The translations under genes were made by a program, and so were the position numbers. Of a stretch of 64,000 nt of DNA, positions 1-9,032 are shown in pieces (the first letter of the stretch is position 1; each line of letters begins with the position of its first letter). The notes under the pieces are model-generated. The model did no database searches, was not told where the DNA came from, and was given only the letters and a program-made list of their open reading frames with translations. This DNA comes from Mesorhizobium sophorae. GTDB taxonomy: Bacteria > Pseudomonadota > Alphaproteobacteria > Rhizobiales > Rhizobiaceae. Location of the stretch: assembly GCF_002270415.1 (NCBI RefSeq), contig NZ_NNRI01000022.1, positions 434,001-498,000 on the forward strand. The letters are read 5' to 3'.

Positions 1-1451
1 TTGTTGCGGCCATCGACCGGTGTCAGGCGCAAAGCCTCCACACCATGAAAGCGCGACTCGCGCAGCGACAGATTGTAGGTGTTGGGCGGTGTCGGTCCGC
101 GGTTCTTCTGATCGGCATAGCGCGGCTGGTCCGCCATGGCGCCAACGCCCGAATGCGCCTCGAGCCTCGAACCGTCAGGCATGTAAACGGTCCCGGCGCT
201 GATGTCGTAGACGGCGACGCCATTGCCGGGTCCACTGCTGGAGCCCGGCGAGTTGAACAGGTTCTTGAATGCCTGGCCAAGGCCGCCGGAAGGTGTGTCG
301 GGCTTGGCATAGGCCAGCACGTCACCCTCGCCGGGCCTGCCTTGCCGCGCCGGCCTGGAGGGCTGGGCCTGTTGAACCGTCTCACGGGCGGGCTTCTGCT
401 GCTGGACAGGCTTCGACGGTTGCTGGACGGGCTTCGACTGTTGCTGGATGGGTTTCGTCGACTGCTGTACGACCTTGGGCTGCTGCGGCGCGTCGAATTG
501 CGGGCGCCGGGTCGGCAGCGGCACGTCGTCGGTCAGCGCATCCGGCAGGGAAGCTGCATCGCCGGGCTGTGCCTGCTGGGTTTCGACAGGCGAAACCGCG
601 ACATCGGCCGAGGACTCGGTCATAGGCAGCGGCGAGGCGAACGCCTCGTCGTCGACCGGCAGCGACTGGACGAGGGCAAGCGCCAGCTGTGCGTTGTCTG
701 GCGTCTGTGCGTCCGACTGGGCAAAGCCCATCGGCTGCGGTGCCGTCTGCACGACGACGGAGCCGGTATCCATCCGGGCGAAGCGTTCGGCCGCTGGAGC
801 CGGCATGTCATCCGACAGGCTGGCCATGACCTTGACGGACGGCACCAGGGACGCTTCAGCAATTTGCGGCGCAACGGTGGAAATGACCGGGCGCGCGGAT
901 GCGTCGGCCGCGACGACAGGTTTTCCGGCGCCGGCAAAGGCAGCGGCGAGCTTGGCCGGCGACAGCGACGCCTCCATGCGCTCGAAACGCTCTTGCGATT
1001 TCGACTTTACAACCATCGGGGCTGGCTTTGCCTGCGCCACGAGGCGAGCGGATTTCTCAGCCTGCGGGTTTAACGCAGCCAGCTTGAAGCAACTCGCGCC
1101 GCATTGCACGGCATGATCATGCAGCGCCTGCGTGCCGCCATGGGCATTGGGCAGCACGAACGGCGCCGAAGATGTCAGAAAGCGCTGCTTCAACGGATCG
1201 GCAAGGGCAAGCGCCCCCGGCATCGAAAGCGTCTGCGGCAGGCCGCCTGATGTCGCCGACAGCGAGGCGCCGACGGAACTCAGGCCGGCCATGGTACCGA
1301 CCAGCCACAGGCCAATGGCCGCGCTGACACCGGGCACCGCGACCCAGCGGACGATCCGTTCAGGGTTGAAGGAAGAGGACCGTGGCGCGTCGCAGGCGGT
1401 CTCGCCGTCCCAACGCTCGTCCCCGCCAATTTTTTTACTCAAGAACGCCAT
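1..1451 (-). CDS. DUF2778 (tlde1-like) membrane-anchored protein, C-terminus cut by window edge
   Basis: Read leftwards from an ATG at 1451, the frame is open for 483 codons and leaves the window, so the end of the protein is missing. A charged N-terminus is followed by one hydrophobic segment at about residues 33-57, which suggests an inner-membrane anchor with the bulk outside the cytoplasm. A long Ala/Pro/Gln-rich linker follows, with QQ-x-KP repeats near residues 327-352. The last ~80 visible residues carry AVYDISAGTVYMPDG, LEAHSGVG, RGPTPPNTYNL and HGVEALRLTPV, which I recognise as the start of the DUF2778/tlde1 domain, a fold related to L,D-transpeptidase-like peptidoglycan enzymes and common in Rhizobiales. 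The catalytic part would lie outside the window, so activity cannot be judged. The frames on the opposite strand are shadows. Confidence 0.8.
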   Translation of the reverse strand, partial: MAFLSKKIGGDERWDGETACDAPRSSSFNPERIVRWVAVPGVSAAIGLWLVGTMAGLSSVGASLSATSGGLPQTLSMPGALALADPLKQRFLTSSAPFVLPNAHGGTQALHDHAVQCGASCFKLAALNPQAEKSARLVAQAKPAPMVVKSKSQERFERMEASLSPAKLAAAFAGAGKPVVAADASARPVISTVAPQIAEASLVPSVKVMASLSDDMPAPAAERFARMDTGSVVVQTAPQPMGFAQSDAQTPDNAQLALALVQSLPVDDEAFASPLPMTESSADVAVSPVETQQAQPGDAASLPDALTDDVPLPTRRPQFDAPQQPKVVQQSTKPIQQQSKPVQQPSKPVQQQKPARETVQQAQPSRPARQGRPGEGDVLAYAKPDTPSGGLGQAFKNLFNSPGSSSGPGNGVAVYDISAGTVYMPDGSRLEAHSGVGAMADQPRYADQKNRGPTPPNTYNLSLRESRFHGVEALRLTPVDGRN

Positions 1452-1965
1452 GCACCAATCTTGCTCCAATCGGCTCCCACGTCCGCGGCTGTTATAGCCG
1501 CGACGACCATTCTGTGAGTGATCCCAGGTGGTCCCCGACGCGTTTGCCGCGCCTGTCGTTAGTTGCCGATTGCTTCAAAATATGGACAAAGTTGGTTAAT
1601 CAATCCCTCTCAAAACCAAACGAACGACGTGGACTTTTTGCCTCAAAAGGCTTGTCCACGACCATCAACGCGGCATTGGAGCCCCTCCAATGCTGTTTTG
1701 CTGCCTGTTTTTGTCCCCCAAGTCAAGCAAAACAGCCTTTGCTAATTTACCAAAAAGGCCGTTCAGCGAGTCATGCGACAATGTCGCGCGCCATTGAGTG
1801 CTGCTGAACAGGCCGTCGGCACCGGCAAAACTGTTGCCCGCCTGCCACAAATTCATCGCCCGGACGGTTGCCCCTCGACGGCCATTGACTCGTTTTGGGA
1901 GGCAGTGCAATCGGATTGAAATGCTTGGGTTTGAGGTGGCAAAGGCCACTTTTGGAGGCTTTTCC
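1452..1965. other. Intergenic region between divergent genes
   Basis: This 514-base gap separates the leftward DUF2778 gene from the rightward methyltransferase gene. Short open frames here lack ribosome sites and family features. Just before the methyltransferase ribosome site is a small hairpin, GTGGC-AAAG-GCCAC followed by TTTT (about 1937-1954). It could shape the leader but is short. I see no RNA gene. Confidence 0.5.
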
Positions 1966-2835
1966 ATGAAGCGTCGGGACTTCTTGACGCTGTCGGCGGG
2001 GGCGGCGGCATTTTCCATTCTTCCTGGCGCCGCTAGGGCTGGCGTGCCGGTGCCGTATGATCGCAACGCCGAAGTGCCGGTGAACGACAAGAAGGCGTTC
2101 ATCGAGTGGATGGTGGCCAATCGCGGCGAGGACCCGAAGTTGCTGGCCGAGCGCTTCGATCGCTTCCAGATCATGGTCTACAACAAGGACGTGCTGGACG
2201 ACCGCAACAAGCGCGCCTTCCTGTTGACGCCGCGCGAGGAGTTCGTCCTGCCGCAGAATCTGGCGCGCGCCTATGATCACGCCTTCCTCGACATCGGCTA
2301 TGGCGTGACCATTTCCGGGCCGCATCTGGTTGGACGAATGACGACGGCCATCGACGTCAAGCTCGGCGAATCCGTGCTCGAGATCGGCACCGGCTCCGGC
2401 TACCAGTCGGCCTATCTGGCCAACCTGACCGACAAGGTGCACACGATCGAGATCATCAATCCGCTGGCGCAGCGCACCCGCCGCACCTATGACGCGCTGA
2501 TCGAGCGCGGCTACAGCGAGTTCGGCTCGGTCACCAGCCGCAACGCCGATGGCTACTACGGCTGGGAAAGTGTTGGGGCGTTCGACAAGATCATCGTCAC
2601 CTGCGGCATCGACCACATTCCGCCATCGCTGTTGCAGCAGCTCAAACCGAATGGCGTCATGGTCATACCGGTCGGTCCGCCAGGCGCCCAGCACGTGCTC
2701 AAGGTGATCAAAGAGCAACTCGCCGACGGCACGTTCAACATCGTCCGCTCGGACATCTATAATGGCAAGGTGGTGCCTTTCGTGCCCTTCACCAAGATGG
2801 AAGGCGACCAGATCGTCGGCACGCACAACAGCTGA
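1966..2835 (+). CDS. Protein-L-isoaspartate O-methyltransferase homologue with Tat signal peptide
   Basis: The 289-residue product begins MKRRDFLTLSAGAAAF, a textbook twin-arginine signal ending near GAARA, so it is predicted to be exported folded. This start is chosen over an in-frame ATG 168 bases upstream because TTTGGAGG lies 8 bases before it and the signal then sits at the N-terminus. The mature part resembles PCMT: GVTISGPHLVGRM matches the region around the family's TISQP motif, and VLEIGTGSGYQSA is SAM-binding motif I. PCMT normally repairs isoaspartyl residues in the cytoplasm using SAM, so export is unusual; either substrate and cofactor are extracytoplasmic or the function differs. 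It lies 49 bases upstream of the membrane protein gene, on the same strand, suggesting an operon. Confidence 0.85.
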   Translation: MKRRDFLTLSAGAAAFSILPGAARAGVPVPYDRNAEVPVNDKKAFIEWMVANRGEDPKLLAERFDRFQIMVYNKDVLDDRNKRAFLLTPREEFVLPQNLARAYDHAFLDIGYGVTISGPHLVGRMTTAIDVKLGESVLEIGTGSGYQSAYLANLTDKVHTIEIINPLAQRTRRTYDALIERGYSEFGSVTSRNADGYYGWESVGAFDKIIVTCGIDHIPPSLLQQLKPNGVMVIPVGPPGAQHVLKVIKEQLADGTFNIVRSDIYNGKVVPFVPFTKMEGDQIVGTHNS

Positions 2836-2884
2836 GCCGGCCGTTTGGTAAGGCCTTGCTGAACCGCCAGATAAAAAGGCCCGC

Positions 2885-5575
2885 ATGGCAGCCGTCGCAC
2901 CGATCTCCCGACCAAGCACCGCCTCGCTGGAGGCGCCTGGTCTCGCGCATTACCTCGCAATCGGACTGATTGCCGGCGCCATCATCGCGCTGCAGATATC
3001 GGTCATGCGGGTGTTCGCCGTCGGCAGCTGGTCGCATTTCGGTTCTCTGGTGGTCAGCCTCGCCATGCTTGGCTTCTCGCTGTCCAGCGTCGTCATCTTC
3101 GCCGGCAAGGACTGGTTCGACCGGCACTGGCAAGGAGCCGCCACGGCGGCGCTGGTGCTGGTCGGCCCACTCGCCGTCGCCTCCAACCTCGCTGCCCAGA
3201 CGGTGCCGTTCAACGCCATCTTCCTGGTCTCCGATCCCGAGCAGAAATGGCGGCTGCTGGCCAATTTCCTGCTCTATCTCCTGCCGTTCCTGGCCGGCGC
3301 GTTCTTTCTCGGCATCGTCTTCCTGAAAAGCCGCACCGCCTTCAGTCGCGTCTATTTCGCCGACCTCACCGGCTCCGGGCTCGCCGGCCTCGTCGTGCTG
3401 GTGTCGATGTATCTGTTTTCGCCTGAAACCATCATCGTCGTGCCGCTGCTGTTGTGGGCCGCCGGTTCGCTGCTGTGGTTCTTCGCCTTCGGTGCCTGGA
3501 AGCGTGTTGTCGCCGGCGCGGTTGTCGCGGCGCTATCGATCGCCGGCTACCTGATGCTGCCCGGCCTGCTCGGCATACCCGACATCGCGGTGTCGCAGTA
3601 CAAGGGCGTCGCCTATGCCCGCAACTTTCCGGACGGCAAGCGGATCTACCGCAGCGTCTCGCCGTTTGGCGACCTGCAGGTCTATGCCAGTTCCTACATG
3701 CATTTCGCGCCGGGCCTGAGCGACAATGCCGCCTTCGGCATGCCGGAAGTTCCAGCCAACACCTATGTCGGCATGTATCGCGACGGCGACGGGCCGGAAG
3801 GCATCATGCGCAATCTGGCGCCGGCCGAGCAGGCCTATTTCCGCTATCTGCCGATGCACTACCCCTATGTCATCAAGGCGAAGCCCAGGACGTTCGTCGT
3901 GCAGTTCGGCGGCGGCATCTCCACCCAGGCCGCGCTCAACGCCGGATCGACCTCGGTGACCGTTGCCGAGAGCAATCCGATGACATTGCGGGCGTTCCGC
4001 GACCCGTTGCTGAAGGATGTCACAGGCGACATCCTGGCCGAGCCGCGCCTCAAGGTGATCGACTATGACGGGCGTCTGTTCCTCGCCAACACCGGCGAGC
4101 GCTACGACGTCATTGACCTCAGCCTCGCCGACAGTGTCGGCCTGTCCAATCCGGGCGGCTTCGCCATCTCGGAGAAATACGCCTACACGCACGAGGCAAT
4201 GCTGAGTTACATGCATGCGCTGGCCGACGGCGGCGTGCTGTCGGTGACCTTGTGGAACAAGGAAGAGCCGCCGAAATCGGTGCTGAAGCTCTATTCCACC
4301 ATCGCCGAGGCGGCCCGGATGTTCGACCGCCAAGGTGCGGCCAACGATATCTTCGCCGTGTCGAGCTATCTCTCGACAACCACGGTGCTGTTCAAGCGCG
4401 GCGGTTTCAGCGCGGACGAAATCAAGACGCTGCGCGACTACACCAAGTCGATGTCGTGGGAAGAGGTCCACTACCCCGGCATGCCTTATGACGGCTCGAC
4501 GGCGCAGAAAATCCTCGACGACTATCGCGCCTCGATCTTTGGCAGCGGACAGGATGCGACGCTGACCCAACCCGCTGCCGATGCGACGGCGCCGGCCGAC
4601 CCGACCGCTCCCAAGGCAGCCTGCGACCCGACAGCACCAGCCGATCCGACCCTCGATGCCTGCGCCGATGCCGGCCCCGACGTGCTGCCGGCCACCGCGC
4701 TGCAGCGCATGACCTGGCACGCGCTTTTGACGGGTGGTTGGGCGAAGCTTGCCAGCGACTATGTGTTCGACGTGCGTCCGCTGAGCAACGACCAGCCCTA
4801 CTTCGCCGCTTATGTGAAGGTCGCCGACCTGCCGCTGACACTGGACAGGCTCGACCTGTTCCAGGACGACTGGGGCTATCTGCTGATCTGGGCGACGCTC
4901 GGCATCGCCTGCATCACGGCGGCGTCGCTGGTGCTGCTGCCGGTCATCTTCGGCTGGCGCATCGTGTTCTCGCGCTCGCGTGGCAAGCTCGGCACCATCC
5001 TTTACTTCGCTTGCCTCGGCCTCGGCTACATCATGGTCGAGGTCGGACTGATCAGCCGCTTCACCGTGGCGCTCGCCAATCCGACCGTGTCGGCCTCGGT
5101 GCTGATCTCATCGATGCTGGTGTTTTCCGGTCTCGGCAGCCTGTTTGCCGAGCGCATCTTCAACCGCGCTCGGACACTGTTGCCTGTCCTGCTGCTCGCG
5201 ATCTGCCTGCTGCTGCTGGCCTACGGCTTCTATCTGTCGCCGGTCCTCGACTGGATCGGCGCCTATCCTTATGCCGTCCGGCTGCTGCTCTGCTTCCTTC
5301 TGGTGTCGCCGCCGGCCTTCCTGATGGGCATGCCGATGGCAACCGCCATGACCTGGCTGGCGCGGCTCGGCAAGGAGCATCTGTTCGTCTGGGCCTGGGG
5401 CATCAACGGCTGCTTTTCGGTGATTGGCTCGGCCGCCGTGCCGATCGTCGCCACAAGCTTCGGCCTCAGCGCGGTGCTGCAATGGGCGGCGATCGCCTAT
5501 CTCGTCGCCATCCCGGCCTTCTTTGCCGTGCTGTTGCCGTCGAAGGCGCCAGCCATCCGGCTGGTGACGGCCTGA
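2885..5575 (+). CDS. Polytopic membrane protein with embedded spermidine-synthase-like domain
   Basis: The 896-residue protein has about seven hydrophobic helices in residues 25-230, a soluble block at about 235-660, and about seven more helices to the end. The soluble block contains FVVQFGGGISTQA and TVAESNP (Rossmann glycine loop and acidic ribose-binding end) and YDVIDLSLADSVG, which align with the polyamine aminopropyltransferase fold. Its catalytic residues are not clearly conserved. An Ala/Pro/Asp/Thr-rich insert (TAPADPT repeats) lies at about 565-600. Positive charges between helices 2-3, 4-5 and 6-7 suggest an N-in topology that places the soluble block in the periplasm. The stop codon overlaps the next start (TGATG). 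The enzymatic role is unknown; 'spermidine synthase' would be a fold assignment only. Confidence 0.8.
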   Translation: MAAVAPISRPSTASLEAPGLAHYLAIGLIAGAIIALQISVMRVFAVGSWSHFGSLVVSLAMLGFSLSSVVIFAGKDWFDRHWQGAATAALVLVGPLAVASNLAAQTVPFNAIFLVSDPEQKWRLLANFLLYLLPFLAGAFFLGIVFLKSRTAFSRVYFADLTGSGLAGLVVLVSMYLFSPETIIVVPLLLWAAGSLLWFFAFGAWKRVVAGAVVAALSIAGYLMLPGLLGIPDIAVSQYKGVAYARNFPDGKRIYRSVSPFGDLQVYASSYMHFAPGLSDNAAFGMPEVPANTYVGMYRDGDGPEGIMRNLAPAEQAYFRYLPMHYPYVIKAKPRTFVVQFGGGISTQAALNAGSTSVTVAESNPMTLRAFRDPLLKDVTGDILAEPRLKVIDYDGRLFLANTGERYDVIDLSLADSVGLSNPGGFAISEKYAYTHEAMLSYMHALADGGVLSVTLWNKEEPPKSVLKLYSTIAEAARMFDRQGAANDIFAVSSYLSTTTVLFKRGGFSADEIKTLRDYTKSMSWEEVHYPGMPYDGSTAQKILDDYRASIFGSGQDATLTQPAADATAPADPTAPKAACDPTAPADPTLDACADAGPDVLPATALQRMTWHALLTGGWAKLASDYVFDVRPLSNDQPYFAAYVKVADLPLTLDRLDLFQDDWGYLLIWATLGIACITAASLVLLPVIFGWRIVFSRSRGKLGTILYFACLGLGYIMVEVGLISRFTVALANPTVSASVLISSMLVFSGLGSLFAERIFNRARTLLPVLLLAICLLLLAYGFYLSPVLDWIGAYPYAVRLLLCFLLVSPPAFLMGMPMATAMTWLARLGKEHLFVWAWGINGCFSVIGSAAVPIVATSFGLSAVLQWAAIAYLVAIPAFFAVLLPSKAPAIRLVTA

Positions 5576-6507
5576 TGCCCGACCGGCGCACCATCGTCGC
5601 CGGACTGCTGGCCGCGGCGGCGTTCCCGGCGTCGGGCGAGGGCGCGCGCTTGCGCAAGGCCTTGTCGGCCATCGTGCCGTTCAAGACATCACCCTTTCCC
5701 TATCGGGGAAAGCTGCCCGATGGCTCCGGACCTTTTCTCGACGTGACATCAAACGGCCGGCGCGGGCACACCTCGCCGCGTGGCGGCGTCTATTGGGAAG
5801 ACGAGACCTATTCCGACCGCAGCACGCTGCTGGCGGCGCCACGTGGGTTCGATCCGACCAGGCCGGCAGTCATCGTGGTGTTCTTCCATGGCAATGGCGC
5901 CACCTTGCAGCGCGATGTCGTCGGCCGCCAGCGGGTTGTCGCGCAGGTCGAAGCGTCCGGCCTCAACGCCGTGCTGGTGGCGCCGCAATTCGCCAGCAAC
6001 GCGCAGGACTCGAGCGCCGGCAATTTCTGGACGCCCGGTCATTTCGCGATGTTCATGGCCGAGGCAGCGCAAGGCCTTGGCAAGTTGACCGGCGCCAAGG
6101 CAGCAAAATTCGACGCCATGCCGGTGGTGCTCGTCGCCTATAGCGGCGGCTACAATCCCGCCGCCTTCGTGCTCAGGAATGGCGACATCGGCAATCGTCT
6201 GCTCGGCGTCATCCTGCTCGACGCCGTGTTCGACGAGGCCGACATTTTCGCCAACTGGGCCGCGCGCCACAGGAAGAGCTTCTTCGTCAGCGCCTATGGC
6301 AAATCTTCCGCCTCCGGCAATGCGCAAATCAGACAGTTGCTGGCAAGCCAGGGTATCGACGCCAGTTCGGATCCGCCGCGCCGCCTCGAAGCCGGCACCG
6401 TCGCCTTGCTTGCCTCGGACGCCGCCCACGACAGTTTCGTCACGCGTGCTTTCGTCGCCAATCCATTGCAATGGTTGCTCGGCCGGCTGCACGGATTTGC
6501 GCGCTAG
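5575..6507 (+). CDS. Predicted exported alpha/beta-hydrolase-like protein
   Basis: The ATG overlaps the stop of the membrane protein gene (TGATG), so the two are translationally coupled; the frame is open further upstream but only as a shadow. The 310-residue product starts MPDRRTIVAGLLAAAAFPAS, a Tat-like signal (RR then a hydrophobic stretch). IVVFFHGNGA resembles the oxyanion-hole HG motif of alpha/beta hydrolases, and VAYSGGYNP is in the nucleophile-elbow position, with Ala replacing the first Gly of GxSxG. SDAAHDSF near the C-terminus could supply the catalytic His. The substrate is unknown. Its TAG stop overlaps by two bases the TAG stop of the convergent gene (palindrome CTAG). Confidence 0.72.
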   Translation: MPDRRTIVAGLLAAAAFPASGEGARLRKALSAIVPFKTSPFPYRGKLPDGSGPFLDVTSNGRRGHTSPRGGVYWEDETYSDRSTLLAAPRGFDPTRPAVIVVFFHGNGATLQRDVVGRQRVVAQVEASGLNAVLVAPQFASNAQDSSAGNFWTPGHFAMFMAEAAQGLGKLTGAKAAKFDAMPVVLVAYSGGYNPAAFVLRNGDIGNRLLGVILLDAVFDEADIFANWAARHRKSFFVSAYGKSSASGNAQIRQLLASQGIDASSDPPRRLEAGTVALLASDAAHDSFVTRAFVANPLQWLLGRLHGFAR

Positions 6508-7760
6508 TTGAACCACAGGGCAAAGGTCAGGAATCCGGCGCCGCCGAACTGGCGCTGGATCTGGTTGAATTCGTCGCTGGTCAGGATCTTGCCGCTTTCG
6601 AGATAGGGCGCGATGGCCGGGCCGGTGATCGACAGCACCAGGTCGAAGGGTTTTGGCTCGTCGAAGAAGCGCTTCATGTTGATGCCCTTGCCGGTGATGC
6701 GGAAATGCGGCAGCAGCAAGCGGCCTTCCAGAAGATCCTCGGCCATGGTCAAGGTGGCGAGCCAAGCCTCGACCTGCTCTTCGCCGACTTCAAGGCCGGT
6801 GAGCGGGTTCTCGCCCTTCTGCTGCGGTCCCGGCAGCCATTCGCGGTCGTTGTCGGTCTCGGCGCGGATCGCCTTCCAGTCCTCGCGCGACAGCCGGATC
6901 ATTTCGAGCAGGTGGCGACGCGCCGCTTGCCGGCGCTCGGGTTCGACAACCGGCCAGTTGACCAGATGCACCAACGAGATGAAATCGGCGATGCGCCATT
7001 CCGACGTGAAGATGCTGCTGCCCATGTCGCTGCTCGGCGGCACGAGAATGTCCTGCAACGGCAGTTTGGCGCGCGGGAACAGCATGTGGAATGAGCCGTC
7101 GAAGGTGCTCCTGAAATCATGCGCCAGCCAGAAATCGGCCTGCGCCATCAGGAATTCGGCATAGCCCTGCAGCCAATAGCCGTCGGCGCGGTCGATGCGG
7201 AAGGTGAGCGCGGGTACTGCTCCGTCCGGTGCGCTGCCGGCGCGCGACAGCGAGGCCATGATGGCGGCCATGCTCTCATCCGGCTTGATCGCGCCGTCCT
7301 CGTTGAGGTCGATGCCGACATGGGTGAGGTCGAGCACCATGCCGATATCGGCATCGGCCGGGACCGAACCCAGCGTGGCGGCGGATTTCCCCAGCCGGTC
7401 GCGGAAACCGACCAGAATGGCGCGGAACTGCTCATAAGTCAGTGGCTCTGGGTTGGGATTGTCCGGCACCGGCAGCCGCATCAATGGCAGCATGAACGAT
7501 TGCGGGCTTTCGAAACCATGGCGGTGCAGCCCACTGGCCAGCAGTTCCAGCGCGGTGAAGAACTCGCCGGCACCGGCCGCGTAGGCTGACGCCGGATCTT
7601 TTGGCGCGGCGGCCTCCAGCGTCGACAGGGCGGTGTCGCGCGCGGCCACGGTCTTGGCTTCGAACAAGGCGGTTGCCGCCTCGGGCATGGCGGCGCGCGC
7701 AGAAGACAAGGGCACCAGCAGAATGAAAGCGGATGCCAGCAGGCTTGCTATTCGTGTCAT
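6504..7760 (-). CDS. Hypothetical secreted protein with an EF-hand-like loop
   Basis: The 418-residue product starts MTRIASLLASAFILLVPL and has a Sec signal peptide ending near SARA. This ATG is preferred over a start 49 codons upstream because GGGGAAAAG precedes it. I do not recognise a named family. Residues around 160-175 read DLNEDGAIKPDE, an EF-hand-like calcium loop (D-x-N-x-D-G-x-I with a final acidic residue), although no second loop is evident. The C-terminal half is rich in Trp and Phe. It converges on the hydrolase gene, the two stops sharing CTAG, and is divergent from the CapA-type gene. The periplasmic location is inferred from the signal; no function is assigned. Confidence 0.75.
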   Translation of the reverse strand: MTRIASLLASAFILLVPLSSARAAMPEAATALFEAKTVAARDTALSTLEAAAPKDPASAYAAGAGEFFTALELLASGLHRHGFESPQSFMLPLMRLPVPDNPNPEPLTYEQFRAILVGFRDRLGKSAATLGSVPADADIGMVLDLTHVGIDLNEDGAIKPDESMAAIMASLSRAGSAPDGAVPALTFRIDRADGYWLQGYAEFLMAQADFWLAHDFRSTFDGSFHMLFPRAKLPLQDILVPPSSDMGSSIFTSEWRIADFISLVHLVNWPVVEPERRQAARRHLLEMIRLSREDWKAIRAETDNDREWLPGPQQKGENPLTGLEVGEEQVEAWLATLTMAEDLLEGRLLLPHFRITGKGINMKRFFDEPKPFDLVLSITGPAIAPYLESGKILTSDEFNQIQRQFGGAGFLTFALWFN

Positions 7761-7905
7761 CTTTTCCCCATGCGTTTGTCGCGTCAGCGAACATACACGC
7801 ATTTGCGGTGCCGCGCCTGTCAGCGCCGAGGCGCAGACGCACGATTGTCGACGGATGCGCTTCAACCCTCGAGGCCGACGGTCTACACAGGGCAAACGAT
7901 TGGGC

Positions 7906-8967
7906 ATGGGCGTGTCGAACTATCCTCTTTCCTACAAACTGACGTGGCTGCCGCGCTTTCTGAAGCCCTCGCTCGGTGGTGATGCCAGTGGTTTCGCGCC
8001 GATGGCCGGGACGATGATGACACCACCGCCGAAGCGGGCGGTGCGGCTGGCCTTCATCGGCGACATCTCGGCGGTGGCCAACCGCGGCACGCCGGACTGC
8101 GATCCGGCGATCAAGGCGTTGCTCGGCGCTGCCGACCTGGTGATTGGCAATTGCGAAAGCCCGATCGTGGACGGACCAAGTGCGGTGCTGGGGACCAAAC
8201 TCGGCACGCATCATGCAATGAGCGAACGCTTTCTGGTCGAGACGTTGGCGGCAGTTGGCATCGCACACGAAAAGCTCGTGCTGTCGCTGGCCAACAATCA
8301 TGTACTCGACCAGGGCGTCGCCGGTTTCGACGCGACTGCGGCGGCGCTGAAACGGCTCGGCATCCGCAGCATCGGCCTGGCCGCCAATGGTGCGGTAGTG
8401 CCTGTCACCGTCGGGCCGCTGACAGTCGGCTTCGCGGCCTTCACGCTGTGGCGCAACGCCCATGAAGACCTGTTTGCCGGCCGCGTGTCGATGGATAGCG
8501 ATCCGGCGCGCTGGCCGCGCGCCGGTCTCGATCTTCTCTGCGCGGTGCCGCATTGGGACTGGGAGTTCCGACATTTTCCGCGCGCCGAGACGCAGGCGCT
8601 GGCCAGGCGGCTGGCCGGGCAGCGCGTCGGGCTGATCGCCGGCCATCATGCCCATGTCGTACAACCGGTGGAGCGGATCGACCAGACGATCGTCGCCTAT
8701 GGGCTCGGTGATTTCCTCGGCACTGCCCTTGCCCGCCAGCCATGGCCGGGGCGCATTGGAGGTATATTCATCGTCGATGTCAGTGCCGATGCGGGCACGC
8801 GCGGCGCCATTGCGTCGTACCATCTGCATCCCTTTGTGCGGCTGCGCGCCGGTGATCATGAGCGGCTGCTGCCGGTGGAAGGTTTGAAGGGGCGAATGCT
8901 CGGCAAGGTCAAAGGCCGGCTGGAGGCTATTTTCCCTCCCACAAGCGAGGAAGGGGTCACCGCTTAA
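7906..8967 (+). CDS. CapA-family metallophosphatase-like protein
   Basis: The 353-residue protein carries motifs of the bacterial CapA (poly-gamma-glutamate synthesis) branch of calcineurin-like phosphatases: LAFIGDIS near residue 45, LVIGNCESPI, LSLANNHVLDQG, and the closing metal site IAGHHAHVVQP with VAYGLGDF. These residues usually hold a dinuclear metal centre. I start at the ATG at 7906, with AGGG 13 bases upstream; an ATG at 7855 is an alternative without a better ribosome site. No classical signal peptide is visible with the chosen start. The family includes enzymes of capsule turnover and many orphans; there are no capsule genes nearby, so the substrate is open. Confidence 0.85.
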   Translation: MGVSNYPLSYKLTWLPRFLKPSLGGDASGFAPMAGTMMTPPPKRAVRLAFIGDISAVANRGTPDCDPAIKALLGAADLVIGNCESPIVDGPSAVLGTKLGTHHAMSERFLVETLAAVGIAHEKLVLSLANNHVLDQGVAGFDATAAALKRLGIRSIGLAANGAVVPVTVGPLTVGFAAFTLWRNAHEDLFAGRVSMDSDPARWPRAGLDLLCAVPHWDWEFRHFPRAETQALARRLAGQRVGLIAGHHAHVVQPVERIDQTIVAYGLGDFLGTALARQPWPGRIGGIFIVDVSADAGTRGAIASYHLHPFVRLRAGDHERLLPVEGLKGRMLGKVKGRLEAIFPPTSEEGVTA

Positions 8968-9032
8968 CCGTCTGGCGGCCCCGGCAAAACCGACTATCAT
9001 GCGCCGGCAGCGGCAGGCTTGCGGGGGTGGCG

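Noticed and set aside
45..1116. Long rightward open frames (up to 342 codons) opposite the DUF2778 gene
   Set aside because: They have no ribosome site or recognisable domain, and their Arg/Gly/Leu-rich composition is that of an antisense frame of a high-GC gene.
4738..5574. Upstream extension of the hydrolase reading frame
   Set aside because: It overlaps the membrane protein gene in another frame; the signal peptide and the TGATG coupling place the start at 5575.
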